A stretch of 64,000 nucleotides of DNA from contig NZ_CP073766.1 in the NCBI RefSeq assembly GCF_018255755.1, positions 3,286,001 to 3,350,000 of the forward strand. The letters are read 5' to 3'. The stretch is from Chitinophaga sp. HK235. GTDB lineage: Bacteria > Bacteroidota > Bacteroidia > Chitinophagales > Chitinophagaceae. The notes under the pieces are model-generated. The model saw nothing but the letters and a program-made list of their open reading frames with translations, did no database searches and was not told where the DNA came from. Below are positions 25,373 to 35,287 of this stretch, piece by piece; within the stretch, counting starts at the first letter, position 1; every line of letters begins with the position of its first letter. The position numbers were made by a program, and so were the translations under genes.

Positions 25373-26596
25373 TTAGGGCATGAACAGACCATCGTTCACA
25401 ATATGAATAACTCCGTTCAGCACATTGATATCTGTTTGTACCAGGGGTATCCTCTGTGCGGAGGAGCGCAGTCTTTTAACCCATATGTTACCATTGGTTA
25501 CAGCGAAATCCAGTTGATATATCTTAGGCGGACTACTATATAAGGAACCGGGTCTCAACAACAGTCCAGACACGCTTCTGTTTACCATCAGCTCATTCAT
25601 AAAATATACCGGGTACATTTCCCGTGCGCCGTAAGGGCCGTCTAACCCAACATACCCCATTCTGTTGGGCAATAGTATGGAGTCCATTGCTGTGGTAGGA
25701 TATTGGTAATAGGAGTCTTCATCGTAACCCGGATCACCAATAGGAAGCGCCTGATAGCAATGCTGACGGATGTCTTCTACTGAATTAAAACCGCTTTTCC
25801 GGAAGGCCTCATTGGTAGGAACGATGAGGGTAAACTGTCCCGGCGTGAGGGCATTGGCAGAAAGCATCGGCATGTCCCACAGGGCCTGGTCCCAGGGATT
25901 TTTATCTTCATACAGACTGTCATTGATACGGCAGGCTTCCAGATAAAAACTAAACCTGTCATCTGCCTGCAGGAAGGAAAGCATGTCCTGTCCTGGTTTC
26001 ACCAGCACTTTGTCTGCAGGATAAATTGTAGCAGTGGTGCTTTCCAGCACCTGTCCCCATTTGCTGACAGGTTTGCCGTTGACAAACAGGCTGTCGTGAT
26101 AAACGCCAGCATAAATCACATATTTATACGGATGGGAATCATCAAAAGTGGGTATAGTAGTAGATTTCAGCAATGTTACGATAGGCAGGTTACCATTGAG
26201 TTGTGCCAGTGAAGTCGGATGTATCTGGGTAGCACCGATATGATAAGACAACAGCGTGTCCAGTACTTCCGGTGCCGCCTGATTGATTTTATCCATGGTC
26301 CAGCCGGCATCCTGAAAAGCTTTGTCAGTTGGAGCGATGATGGTAAAAGAAGTGGTACCGGCTTTTTTGAGACGATCGTCTATATTGGCGCGGTTCCAGG
26401 CAGTCCTGAAAATAGTATAGGGAGATTTCTCCAGCGTTTCTTTTAGCCCTAATACAGGTCCGTTATAGGACACCGGCTCTCCTACCGGTTCCGGTTCGAT
26501 GTCCTGCTTGCGACAGGCCATCACCAGTAAAAACAATACAGGCAACCAGGACCTCAACAGCCTGCCTGGTGTGGTAACAGATGTAAACACGGTCAT
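25373..26596 (-). CDS. Fasciclin (FAS1) domain lipoprotein, second of three
   Basis: 407 residues. The signal peptide ends in a lipobox (LVMAC, Cys28). The first FAS1 domain is near 50-190 (TTSFTIIAPTDKAFQDAGW; LSYHIGATQIHP). The second is near 200-405 (QFTLIVPTNEAFRKSGFNSV; LNGVIHIVNDGLF), longer than usual because of an inserted Tyr/Asp-rich segment around 285-325 (GYDEDSYYQYP). It lies 25 bases after the first FAS1 gene and 29 before the third, in one operon. A surface-anchored binding or adhesion role follows from the family. Confidence 0.92.
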   Translation of the reverse strand: MTVFTSVTTPGRLLRSWLPVLFLLVMACRKQDIEPEPVGEPVSYNGPVLGLKETLEKSPYTIFRTAWNRANIDDRLKKAGTTSFTIIAPTDKAFQDAGWTMDKINQAAPEVLDTLLSYHIGATQIHPTSLAQLNGNLPIVTLLKSTTIPTFDDSHPYKYVIYAGVYHDSLFVNGKPVSKWGQVLESTTATIYPADKVLVKPGQDMLSFLQADDRFSFYLEACRINDSLYEDKNPWDQALWDMPMLSANALTPGQFTLIVPTNEAFRKSGFNSVEDIRQHCYQALPIGDPGYDEDSYYQYPTTAMDSILLPNRMGYVGLDGPYGAREMYPVYFMNELMVNRSVSGLLLRPGSLYSSPPKIYQLDFAVTNGNIWVKRLRSSAQRIPLVQTDINVLNGVIHIVNDGLFMP

Positions 26597-26621
26597 TTCA
26601 ATTAACTTTTATACTGTATGT

Positions 26622-27710
26622 TTATTTGCGTAAAGTATGGGGGTAAAGCATCAGGTCATCCACGATATGCAGTATCCCGTTGGACACAACACGATCAGCT
26701 CCATTAGCAAACCCGTTCCGGTAATTCAGTCTCTGTGGGCCATTGGTATTATCTCCTCCTTTTTCCATCAGTATATCAATCCGGACATCTTCCGTGTCGT
26801 TATAAAAATTATAGAAGTAATAAGGTAAGATCGCAAAGCCGGGCACACTGATCATACTGTTTCCCGCACCAGACTGGCCATTGATCTGTCCCCAGTCGGT
26901 AGAGAAAATATGTTTGGACTTCAGCATCAGCGGATAGATGGCAAAGGTGATTTGCTGAAATTTGTCAGGGTCCATACGGCTGATACTGTCGGCAGTAAAG
27001 CCGTTCTTACGGAAGGCTGCATTGCCAGGCACATATACGGTGAAAGGGCCTTTTTCCTTCAGGCCGTCCCACAGTCCGAAACGTTTCATGGCGGCCACAA
27101 ATATTGACAGGCTGGTATCTGCCTGCAGGTAATCCTGGATAGTGCCCGGTGTATAATTGAGCGGTTTACGGATCACGTGTATCACTCCGTTGGCCAGTGC
27201 TAAATTTCGTTTTGGCGCCGGGAATATCATCGATCCATTTACAAATACATTTCTGCTTTCAGTTGGCGTTTTATCTATATACGGCGCATCGGAGGAAGAC
27301 ACGTACAGGTCAGCTCCTGCCAGGGTTGTATACTTATTACCCATCTGCAGCGGAAACTCGGAGATATATTTCCGGTCTTTTAAAACGTGGTATTTCACCC
27401 ATCTGAGCAGCGACTCAGCATCTATGGTATCAAAATCGCGCGGGCTGGTAATACCGATATCATTAAAGGCTTTGTTATCGGGCGCAAAACAAGTAAAGGG
27501 GCCTGGCTGGTTAAGACTGTCCAGTATGCCTGCTTTTTGCATGGCCGCCGACAGAAGGCTCAGGTCATAGTTGTTGCGGATAAACTCTCCCAGCGAGCGG
27601 GTGGGCGCAGTTTCCCTGGGTGGTGTCAGGTTATCTTTCCTGCATCCTGCCATCATCAGCAGCAAGAAGAAAAACAAGCAAGGCAAGGTATAATATCGCA
27701 TGTTGATCAT
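26622..27710 (-). CDS. Fasciclin (FAS1) domain lipoprotein, first of three
   Basis: 362 residues. The signal peptide has lipobox MMAGC (Cys23). Two FAS1 domains are visible: about 42-190 (PGPFTCFAPDNKAFNDIGI; VKYHVLKDRKY; LANGVIHVIRKPL) and about 195-360 (KGPFTVYVPGNAAFRKNGF; VSNGILHIVDDLML). It lies 14 bases after the unrecognised 392-residue lipoprotein gene and 25 bases before the next FAS1 gene. Like its neighbours it should sit on the outer membrane and may assist the upstream TonB receptor. Confidence 0.92.
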   Translation of the reverse strand: MINMRYYTLPCLFFFLLLMMAGCRKDNLTPPRETAPTRSLGEFIRNNYDLSLLSAAMQKAGILDSLNQPGPFTCFAPDNKAFNDIGITSPRDFDTIDAESLLRWVKYHVLKDRKYISEFPLQMGNKYTTLAGADLYVSSSDAPYIDKTPTESRNVFVNGSMIFPAPKRNLALANGVIHVIRKPLNYTPGTIQDYLQADTSLSIFVAAMKRFGLWDGLKEKGPFTVYVPGNAAFRKNGFTADSISRMDPDKFQQITFAIYPLMLKSKHIFSTDWGQINGQSGAGNSMISVPGFAILPYYFYNFYNDTEDVRIDILMEKGGDNTNGPQRLNYRNGFANGADRVVSNGILHIVDDLMLYPHTLRK

Positions 27711-27724
27711 TTTTTTTCGACCTG

Positions 27725-28903
27725 TTAATACACAGGTGGTTCGTATTTACGCTGTATGGTCATTAAATAAAATTTTCCGTTCACATACTCAATGGTATTG
27801 ATGGTAGCGAAGGAGCGGTTGAGATACTTTCCGGAACGGATCGTTACGACCATGCCGGTGAGGATATCTGCCGGTAGGGAAAAAGCCACATCACCACGGT
27901 AACCGTCGGCGCCTACACGCAGTTCGGTAAAATGGCCTTTGGACTCTGATGACACCTGCATAAAGGGATTATTGGCAGGAGAATAACCTGGTGACAGAAA
28001 AACGAAGGATTGTGTAGCCTTACCATCGTATATCTTGTTGGCGGTAATATCTCCAAACAAAGGGAAGCTGTAATAAGGATGTACAGCAGGGTCCTGTGAG
28101 CGGAGTACCGGCCCCATCAGCACGCCCCAATGCCCGGTGATAGGATGGGCAAAACCCTGATTATCCATTTTATTGAGTGTATAATACACATTCATCGTAT
28201 CACGGATCTTCTGGTTGTAAAGCTCATTGGCCGGCTTCCCTGTTTCAAAATGGCCCACAGAACTCAGGTTGTAGAAGTTGACATACACCAGCGAATCCGA
28301 GAATGGCTGCTTCACAAAATTTTCGTTACGGATATAGATACCGGGTGTTTTGGTGGCAGCATCTTTTTCGAGTATATGCATGGTATATACTTCCCGGCTG
28401 ATAAATTCGATGGTAGTGTCTATGATGATATGGCTGCGCAGGTCTTTGGGCAGTTCATAAAAAGGGACATCGCTGATCGGGCGGCTTACAAACATCACGC
28501 GGTGTTTGCCGGCAGGCATCTGTGCCCAGCTGGAGAGGTCGTAGCCATTCAGGACAGGACCCGCCAGTACTTTGGCAGAACCAGGATACTCTGTTTGATA
28601 AAGTGTCGTATTGACAGCATCCGGATACGGTCTTGCCCAGGGAACGCGTTTGTCGAGGTAATCACCTGTAACCAGCGCTTTCACCGGGATACCGTCTGCA
28701 TCCAGTTCGGGATCGAGCAGGAAGGTAAGGAAGGGCTGTGGCGCATCTTTAGTATCGAGTGAGATCTTATAGTCCAGGTTATTGAATATGCGCAGATAGG
28801 CCGGTTCGGCGATGGTCGTATATTCTGTCTTCCGGCATGCCGTACCTGCCATCATACAGAGTAAAAGCAAAAGGACAATTCTGTTGTTCATGTGTTGGTA
28901 CAT
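27725..28903 (-). CDS. Unrecognised lipoprotein of the FAS1 operon
   Basis: 392 residues. A signal peptide with lipobox (MMAGTAC, Cys23) is followed by YTTIAEPAYLRIFNNL, a beta-rich start similar to that of DUF4397-like lipoproteins, but I do not recognise the rest. The sequence is rich in aromatic residues and beta-strand patterns and has no catalytic motif. Its ATG overlaps the stop of the preceding gene by one base (TAATG at 28905-28901), indicating translational coupling. An alternative ATG four codons later (28891) would give a more usual leader. It is probably a surface partner of the upstream receptor, like the DUF4397-like protein before it. Confidence 0.85.
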   Translation of the reverse strand: MYQHMNNRIVLLLLLCMMAGTACRKTEYTTIAEPAYLRIFNNLDYKISLDTKDAPQPFLTFLLDPELDADGIPVKALVTGDYLDKRVPWARPYPDAVNTTLYQTEYPGSAKVLAGPVLNGYDLSSWAQMPAGKHRVMFVSRPISDVPFYELPKDLRSHIIIDTTIEFISREVYTMHILEKDAATKTPGIYIRNENFVKQPFSDSLVYVNFYNLSSVGHFETGKPANELYNQKIRDTMNVYYTLNKMDNQGFAHPITGHWGVLMGPVLRSQDPAVHPYYSFPLFGDITANKIYDGKATQSFVFLSPGYSPANNPFMQVSSESKGHFTELRVGADGYRGDVAFSLPADILTGMVVTIRSGKYLNRSFATINTIEYVNGKFYLMTIQRKYEPPVY

Positions 28904-30609
28904 TACTGATTATGTCTGATGATGATCATCCGGGCTTTTTCACTCCCCGGTTTGCTGGTATTGATGTTGCCGATCAGGGCTACCGTATAGACGCCGGATT
29001 CGCTCATGGGCAAGCCGCCTGGATAAAGTGCAGGATTGGCAATAAAGTCGCGGCTCTTCAGCGTAGTCACTTCCCGCAGCCAGTTGCCCGGTACAACATT
29101 ATACTGTGAGGCGTAGGCCCATATACTCTGGTAGAAATTAGCGTTCAACATCACATAAGGATTCTTTATCGCAGGGATACCCAGCAGCAGGTGCTGGCTG
29201 GCACTGCCATCTCCGAAGGTCTGACCGTCATCTGTAGTGAAAGTAGCTTCCGGCAGATCGGGACAGAAGTTCATGAAACGCACCCAGCTGGGGAATTCTA
29301 CTTTTATGTTGCTGTAACTGCCGTCTTCTGTTGCGCCGGTATAGTATACGTTGCTCAGGTTGTTGGCCACCAGGCTGATACCTGTTTTTCCATTCTTGTT
29401 TTCGTATATCCATGCAGTACGATTGTCACCGGGCAGCAGGGAAAAAGTACTATCTGCCAGCAGGTTGCCGGCGGCATCTGTTACTTTTAATATATGCGTT
29501 CCTATTAGATACTGATCAAAGGCCGTAGTGGTGGAGAAACCGAGGGTATTGCCCAGCGGTCTGCCATCCATCGTTACTTTAATCTGTTTGCCCGGTACCA
29601 CGTTAATAGCCTGTAATCTGGCATAGGAGTTATTCTGTGGCTCTGCATCGGCGATGATGCGGAAAGCATTGTTTTTGGAAGAGTAAGTTTCGCCGTTGGT
29701 GCCGCCGTTGGAGTTGCGGAAATTAGGGCAGTCGGCAACGGCAATGGTATACACGCCACCAGGCTGATAGGTCTTCAGCGGAGCAAAGGTGAGCCTGGAG
29801 TCTACAAAACCATTCACCGATGGCCGGCTCAGTGTACCGGGCAGCAGCATGGTACCGGTTTGCGGATTCACTACATTCAGGAATTGTGCACTTCCGCCTA
29901 CGCCCGGCACCAGCAGCCCGTCCATAGTCATTACTTTCAACTGATAAGTGCCGTAAGGCAGTTCCACATAATCAGAATATTGCCCTACGGGAATATTATC
30001 AAGCCCCGCGATCACTGTACCATCTGCCCAGGTTACCCGCATAGTACCACCGAAAGCGGAGTTGGTGGAGCTGAGATTCAGCAGGCGCACCTTGCAGTAA
30101 GCGGGATTGGCCGGCGGTGATACAGAGCGCGGGATGGCAAACAAAGAGTCGGAATACTCACTGGCATTAGGCCCGAAATAAGCAAAGTAATAATCTGTAG
30201 GATTGTTAAAATTATCTTTGGCATTGAAACCTCTGGTCAGTCCCAGGGAATAGTCTCTGGTAAAAGCAGCAAAACGTATATCCTTCACCGTTCCATCCGC
30301 ACTCACAAACTGCTGCGGAATGGTATAGGTAAGCCCCATACGGCCGGTTTCCGGAAACCAGGGTGTGGCCTTGGTGGTATATTGGTCATAGAAGCCTTCA
30401 ATATTAGGCAGGGCAAAAGCAGACAGCTGTTTACCGTTGACCATCAGCTCTGTAGCGCCCCGCATGTTCACAATACGAACGCTGGAAGCTGCGTCTGCCT
30501 GCGGATTGACCCTGTTGTCGTACGCAAAGTCTTCTTTCTTGGTACAGGATGCAAGTCCTCCGGCACACAACAGATACAAGCATACATAGTGTAGGAATCT
30601 TTTCATCAT
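28903..30609 (-). CDS. DUF4397-like surface lipoprotein
   Basis: 568 residues. The signal peptide ends in lipobox LASC (Cys21). The middle part (about 170-260) resembles DUF4397: CKVRLLNLSSTNSAFGG, then DGTVIAGLDNIPVGQYSDYV and LPYGTYQLKVM. Similar beta-sandwich units seem to occur near 270-300 and 345-400 (ARLQAINVVPGKQIKVTMDG). It directly follows the STN-type TonB receptor (27 bases), the place usually held by SusD. It therefore probably acts as the ligand-binding lipoprotein of that receptor. The family call is moderate and the ligand is unknown. Confidence 0.8.
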   Translation of the reverse strand: MMKRFLHYVCLYLLCAGGLASCTKKEDFAYDNRVNPQADAASSVRIVNMRGATELMVNGKQLSAFALPNIEGFYDQYTTKATPWFPETGRMGLTYTIPQQFVSADGTVKDIRFAAFTRDYSLGLTRGFNAKDNFNNPTDYYFAYFGPNASEYSDSLFAIPRSVSPPANPAYCKVRLLNLSSTNSAFGGTMRVTWADGTVIAGLDNIPVGQYSDYVELPYGTYQLKVMTMDGLLVPGVGGSAQFLNVVNPQTGTMLLPGTLSRPSVNGFVDSRLTFAPLKTYQPGGVYTIAVADCPNFRNSNGGTNGETYSSKNNAFRIIADAEPQNNSYARLQAINVVPGKQIKVTMDGRPLGNTLGFSTTTAFDQYLIGTHILKVTDAAGNLLADSTFSLLPGDNRTAWIYENKNGKTGISLVANNLSNVYYTGATEDGSYSNIKVEFPSWVRFMNFCPDLPEATFTTDDGQTFGDGSASQHLLLGIPAIKNPYVMLNANFYQSIWAYASQYNVVPGNWLREVTTLKSRDFIANPALYPGGLPMSESGVYTVALIGNINTSKPGSEKARMIIIRHNQ

Positions 30610-30636
30610 ATTCAGATTAGCGTGTTCGTTTAATTT

Positions 30637-33600
30637 TTATAAGGTATAGCTCAGTCCCAGCATGATCTCTGTACCGCGTTTATAACTTCTGCGGATATAC
30701 TCTTTTCCGTAGTACTTACCACCTGTGTTGGGGTTGGCGTAAACTTCCTGCAGGGGCCTGTCCAGTATGTTTTTAGCATAACCTTTAAACTGCAGGCGTT
30801 TAACGATGCGCTGGCTCAGCACGATGTCCAGCACGGGATTAGGGCGGGTGTACAGATCGGGCGTACCATCGAGGTTTACCTGTATCAACCGCTCTCCTAC
30901 CATGTTGAAGGTGGTGGTGATATCTGTTCCGATTTTGCTGTTGAAATAGTTCAGGAAAACATTCACGGAATAAGGAGCCTGTTCAAACAGCGGACTGTTG
31001 GCGGGTGCGCGACGGTCCAGTGCCTGAGAGGCCTGCATCCTTTCCGCACTTTTTTTGATCTCACTTTGTGCCAGCAGGAGGTTAGCGCCCAGGCTGAAGT
31101 GATTCAGCGCAGGCACCAGTGTGCCCAGGTTTTTCACGGCTTCCAGCTCTATACCATATACCCGTCCTTTGTTGGGATCATTCTGAAACTCGATAGCCGG
31201 AAACTCAGGGAAACGTGCATCCAGTCCGGTAGAATGTTGTTTGTATATTTTCGTCAGCTGGTTATCGATCTCTTTGTAAAACACAGAAGCAGACAACACT
31301 TCACCAGCAGAAGGGAACCATTCCCAGCGGAAATCGTAGTTGGTGGTGAGCTGATTTTTCAACTTGGGGTTACCTACTACCAGCGCAAACTGGAAGGGAT
31401 CAAAATCAAAAACGTTCGTCAGTTCCCGCAGCTCCGGACGTGCCAGTGAGTTGCTGTAACCCAGGCGGAAATTCATCTTTTTATTCAGTGTATAGGTCAG
31501 GTTAGCAGAGTAGTAGGGCTTGTAGTCTGTTTTGTAGATGGAATTAGGCTCGGTATATACCAGGTTCACTTTGTTGCCATCTTTATCTGGTGTGGTGATG
31601 GTAGGGTCCAGGAAAACGCCGGAGGTATCTACGGCAGCCTGTATGTCGGTCAGCTCAAAACGCACGCCACCAGTGAGGCGCAGGTTATCGGTCAGATGCA
31701 GGTCGAGCATACCATAGAAAGCGCGGGTTTCATAAAACCCTTTATAGTTGTTGGGTGATTTCTGGATATTGTATAAGAAGCCGCCGGTAACAGGCTGTCC
31801 TTCGTTGTTATAACCGGAAGGCGGACGGATACCGATGCGGTCAAATCCTACGAGGCGGTCCAGGTTACCATTTACTTCATACAGCGGCAAAGCCTTGTTG
31901 GCAGAGTAGTTGGAGCCAGGCAGAAATAATACGTTTTCTGTAAAATCCCTTTTACGATGGAGATAGTTGACACCTGTTTTAAACTCCTGACGCAGGCCTG
32001 CTACCTTGAAAGGTATCATCAGGTCGGCTTTGTAGTTGTAGTTAGTTTCATGCAGTTTACGAAAGCGGCGGCCGTTGGGATCGGCCTGGATGATGCCGTA
32101 GGGACCATAGCCGTTCACATAACCGGATACCAGGGAGTACAAATCTGTTGAATAAACAAATTCCGGAGGGCTGCCCGGTTGCTGCGTCGGGCGTGGATAA
32201 GCGCCGCCACCAACGGGTTTGTAAGCCGCCAGGTTCACAAAACGATAATCCGGATCATCCTGACTGGAGGAAGAAGTAGCGAGATTGTAACTCAGGCGCG
32301 GACTGTATTCACCTTTAAGCAGCTTGTGTTCACCCTGGAGGTTGAAGGTATTGAGGGTGCGGTAACTTTGTTTGAGTGAATAGATAATGTTGGACACTGT
32401 TCCGGGCAAACCGGTATAATCATAGGCGCCGTAAAGGTTGCTGGCTCTGGTTTCTGCGCCACGGCTGCCCAGGTATTGCATACTGATTTCATGCTGCGGA
32501 TTAAAACGATAGGCCAGGCCTCCGAGGAAGCCGTAGTTCAGTGTTTGTATACCGGTATTTTCCTTATAGGTAAGGTATTTGCCCAGATGGATATTGTTAG
32601 GTGTGATGTAGTTGGGGATGATACGGGGACTGTACACCTCGTTGCTGCCGGTGAGTACACCCTGGTAGATACTCCACTGTGTCAGATCGCCACCATAAGT
32701 ATCTGTAACGCGGCTGTAATAGTTGGCGCCGGCGATGATGCCCACCTGGTGTTTCTTAAACACTTTAAAATTATTACCGTAAGTCAGTGCATACAGTTGA
32801 TTGAGTGGTGCTGATTTGTATTTGGAGGTCAGCACAGGATCAAACTGGTGCATGATATTGTTGATACGGCTGGCTTCTGCGAGTATGGCCGGATCGTTGC
32901 GGCTGTTGGAAATTTTATCCTGTATTTCTCTCAGGCCGTTGGGATATTGTTTGGACAAGGCCAGGAACTCATTGGTGAGTCCTTTGTTTTTTATTTTTTC
33001 TCCGAGAAAACCGCTCTCACTGTTATAGAAGCTGTTTACTTTTCCACCGAGGCCAACCTGTGTGTTGAAGCCGCTTTGTATGGTGAGGCTGAATGTTTCC
33101 CTGTCGGGGATGGATTTTGTTTTCAGTTCCACGATACCGGCGGAAGCGTCTGCGGGCTTGTCGGGGGTGTTGCTTTTATAAACGGTGATGTTGTCGAGCA
33201 GGCTGGATGGTACGAGGTCCAGCGGGATGGCGCTGCGGTCGGGGTCTGAGGAGGCCAGGCGCACGCCGTTGAGCTGTCCGATTACGCTGCGGTCACCTAG
33301 GCCGCGGATGGCTACATATTTATCATCGGTGATCGTTACACCGGATACCCGCTGTAATGCCTGTGTGGTGGTAATACTGGCTGTACGCTCGATATTCTGT
33401 GCGGAGATACCATCGGAGATGATGGCCGAATTTTTACGGTCGTTGAGCAAAGATGCTTCGGTATTGGTTCTGCGCCTTGCTTCCACGGTTACGCCACCCA
33501 GCGTTTTACTATCGGATTGTATGTGAATATCGAGTGCTGAGCTGGCACCTACTTTCACCATTTTGGTAGCATACCCTACAAAGTATACCACCAGCACGTC

Positions 33601-34119
33601 TACAGTATCTTTTACTTCCACCGTAAACCGGCCATGGGCGTCAGCGATGAGATGGTTGCCGCTGCTCTGCACCAGGATTTCAGCACCGGCTATTGGTGCG
33701 TTTTTCTTTGCATCTCTGACCACACCGCTCACAGATCTCCATTTGCGCGGTGTTTCCTGTTTGATCACCTGGGCTTTGCGGATGACCACCTTCTTACTGT
33801 CGGCTATTTCAAATTCGAGGCCGGTGCCTTGCAACAGGGAGGTTAATACCTCATGGATGGTTTTGTTATCAAAGCGTGTGTTGTATTTTTTGATGGTGGC
33901 ATTTACTTCGGCAGGGTTGTAAAAGAAGGTGACGCCGCCCCGTTGCTGTACTATTTCCAGGCAGCGGGCCAGTCCTTCATTGTTGAAACTGATACTGATC
34001 TTTTTGTTCAACGTGCCATCCTGTGCCATTGCTGTTGCTGCCATGCTTAGCAGTAACGTCAGGCAACAGGCCCATCTCCACACTTTCCGTTTTAATCCTG
34101 GTAAAAATTTTTCCTTCAT
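30637..34119 (-). CDS. TonB-dependent receptor with STN and carboxypeptidase-like domains
   Basis: 1160 residues. A signal peptide ends near 32 (MAATAMAQ). The STN domain (about 40-112: ISISFNNEGLARCLEIVQQ; YNTRFDNKTIHEVLTSLLQG) is followed by a carboxypeptidase-regulatory-like domain (about 128-200), a plug (about 215-330, RVSGVTITDDKYVAIRGLGD; SSLLDNITVYKSNTPDKPAD) and a barrel ending EIMLGLSYTL. The plug and barrel resemble CirA/FecA-like receptors rather than SusC, and no SusD follows. The STN domain and the upstream sigma/FecR genes make it the sensor of this operon: ligand binding should release the sigma factor and raise transcription of all ten genes. Ligand unknown. Confidence 0.94.
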   Translation of the reverse strand: MKEKFLPGLKRKVWRWACCLTLLLSMAATAMAQDGTLNKKISISFNNEGLARCLEIVQQRGGVTFFYNPAEVNATIKKYNTRFDNKTIHEVLTSLLQGTGLEFEIADSKKVVIRKAQVIKQETPRKWRSVSGVVRDAKKNAPIAGAEILVQSSGNHLIADAHGRFTVEVKDTVDVLVVYFVGYATKMVKVGASSALDIHIQSDSKTLGGVTVEARRRTNTEASLLNDRKNSAIISDGISAQNIERTASITTTQALQRVSGVTITDDKYVAIRGLGDRSVIGQLNGVRLASSDPDRSAIPLDLVPSSLLDNITVYKSNTPDKPADASAGIVELKTKSIPDRETFSLTIQSGFNTQVGLGGKVNSFYNSESGFLGEKIKNKGLTNEFLALSKQYPNGLREIQDKISNSRNDPAILAEASRINNIMHQFDPVLTSKYKSAPLNQLYALTYGNNFKVFKKHQVGIIAGANYYSRVTDTYGGDLTQWSIYQGVLTGSNEVYSPRIIPNYITPNNIHLGKYLTYKENTGIQTLNYGFLGGLAYRFNPQHEISMQYLGSRGAETRASNLYGAYDYTGLPGTVSNIIYSLKQSYRTLNTFNLQGEHKLLKGEYSPRLSYNLATSSSSQDDPDYRFVNLAAYKPVGGGAYPRPTQQPGSPPEFVYSTDLYSLVSGYVNGYGPYGIIQADPNGRRFRKLHETNYNYKADLMIPFKVAGLRQEFKTGVNYLHRKRDFTENVLFLPGSNYSANKALPLYEVNGNLDRLVGFDRIGIRPPSGYNNEGQPVTGGFLYNIQKSPNNYKGFYETRAFYGMLDLHLTDNLRLTGGVRFELTDIQAAVDTSGVFLDPTITTPDKDGNKVNLVYTEPNSIYKTDYKPYYSANLTYTLNKKMNFRLGYSNSLARPELRELTNVFDFDPFQFALVVGNPKLKNQLTTNYDFRWEWFPSAGEVLSASVFYKEIDNQLTKIYKQHSTGLDARFPEFPAIEFQNDPNKGRVYGIELEAVKNLGTLVPALNHFSLGANLLLAQSEIKKSAERMQASQALDRRAPANSPLFEQAPYSVNVFLNYFNSKIGTDITTTFNMVGERLIQVNLDGTPDLYTRPNPVLDIVLSQRIVKRLQFKGYAKNILDRPLQEVYANPNTGGKYYGKEYIRRSYKRGTEIMLGLSYTL

Positions 34120-34205
34120 TCGTTTTTGATTGTTTTTTTGAAAAAAGATCCCCTTACCACTACCCGGGTAGTGGTTTAAACAGGCAATGGTGTTTCGATT
34201 CTGTG

Positions 34206-35171
34206 TTAGTTGCTGATGTTTATTGTTCCGTCTTTGTTTTTATGAATGGTTAACCTATAAGATAATGCGATCACTTTCAGCATATCCGGCAAAGGATCGC
34301 CGGGTTCAAAGGCGCCGGTAAACTTCATCTCATTTATAACTGTATCCCTGACATTTATTTTTACATGAAACATATTTTCGATTTCCCGGAGGACTTCAGA
34401 CAGGGCCACATTATTAAACACCAGCTGTTTGTTGGTCCAGCCGATATCCACCTCCTGGTGTTTATTGATATTAACCACCCCGCCGGCTTCGTCGTAGAAC
34501 AGTTCCTGGTTGGCAGTCAGCTGTGTAACCGGAAATCCTTTTACATCGGCCGACACCGCTACCCTTCCGGTTTTCACGCTTACCCTGGCAGCCTGTATAT
34601 GGCTGCTGTCTGTCATCACAAAAGAGGTACCCAGTACCTTCACCTGTAGATGCGGCGCCGTGATTGTAAAGGCAGCCGAAGGGTTACGGACTACATCAAA
34701 AAATGCTTCTCCATTCAGATGCACCTGTCTTTTTTTACCCCGGAATTTTTTAGGATAACTGATTTCACTGTTGGCATTGAGTACTACTCTGGAGCTATCG
34801 GGCAGTATTACCTGTTTCACCTGGAAAGCATGAGCGGTGACGGTTTCCACGGGTATCGGATCTACCAGGTCGAGTATATCAAACTGGTAGCGGTATCCCA
34901 GGGAAGCGCCTCCCAGCAGCACTATACAGGCGGCCGCAATATTCCGGGCCCTGGAAAAACGTATAACCCTGCCCGTTGGCACATCCTGTATTTCGAGGCG
35001 CAGCCTTTCCAGTACCTGTTGCCGGTGGGTTTCGCTTTGCCCTGTAACAGGCTGTTGCCGGGCTTCCTCCAGGGCCTCTTCATACCACGCTTCCATCAGC
35101 GCAGCTTCTTTACCCGAAGCATTACCTGTCAGATACCTGTTGATGATTCTTTTTAGTTGTGCTACATTCAT
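34206..35171 (-). CDS. FecR-family anti-sigma factor
   Basis: 321 residues. The N-terminal cytoplasmic part (about 1-80) has the usual LKRIINRYLTGNASGKEAAL start. One membrane helix lies near 87-105 (NIAAACIVLLGGASLGY). The periplasmic FecR core shows SSRVVLNANSEISYPKKF, GEAFFDVVRN and VKVLGTSFVM. A C-terminal STN-contact domain (about 250-320) contains FNNVALSEVLREIENMFHV and MKFTGAFEPGDPL. It sits between the sigma gene (116-base gap) and the TonB receptor (86-base gap). The motif TATAGGTAGAG lies at 35238-35228 in the leader, as upstream of the other FecR gene at 6191. Confidence 0.94.
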   Translation of the reverse strand: MNVAQLKRIINRYLTGNASGKEAALMEAWYEEALEEARQQPVTGQSETHRQQVLERLRLEIQDVPTGRVIRFSRARNIAAACIVLLGGASLGYRYQFDILDLVDPIPVETVTAHAFQVKQVILPDSSRVVLNANSEISYPKKFRGKKRQVHLNGEAFFDVVRNPSAAFTITAPHLQVKVLGTSFVMTDSSHIQAARVSVKTGRVAVSADVKGFPVTQLTANQELFYDEAGGVVNINKHQEVDIGWTNKQLVFNNVALSEVLREIENMFHVKINVRDTVINEMKFTGAFEPGDPLPDMLKVIALSYRLTIHKNKDGTINISN

Positions 35172-35287
35172 AATGACCGGTGTATGGCAGACAGATAAAA
35201 TGCCTGCGGGTAAAAAAACTGACTGTTCTCTACCTATATGTTCCTGGGAAAAGGGGCTTTGTCCCGTCCGGTCAGGTTAAGGAATTA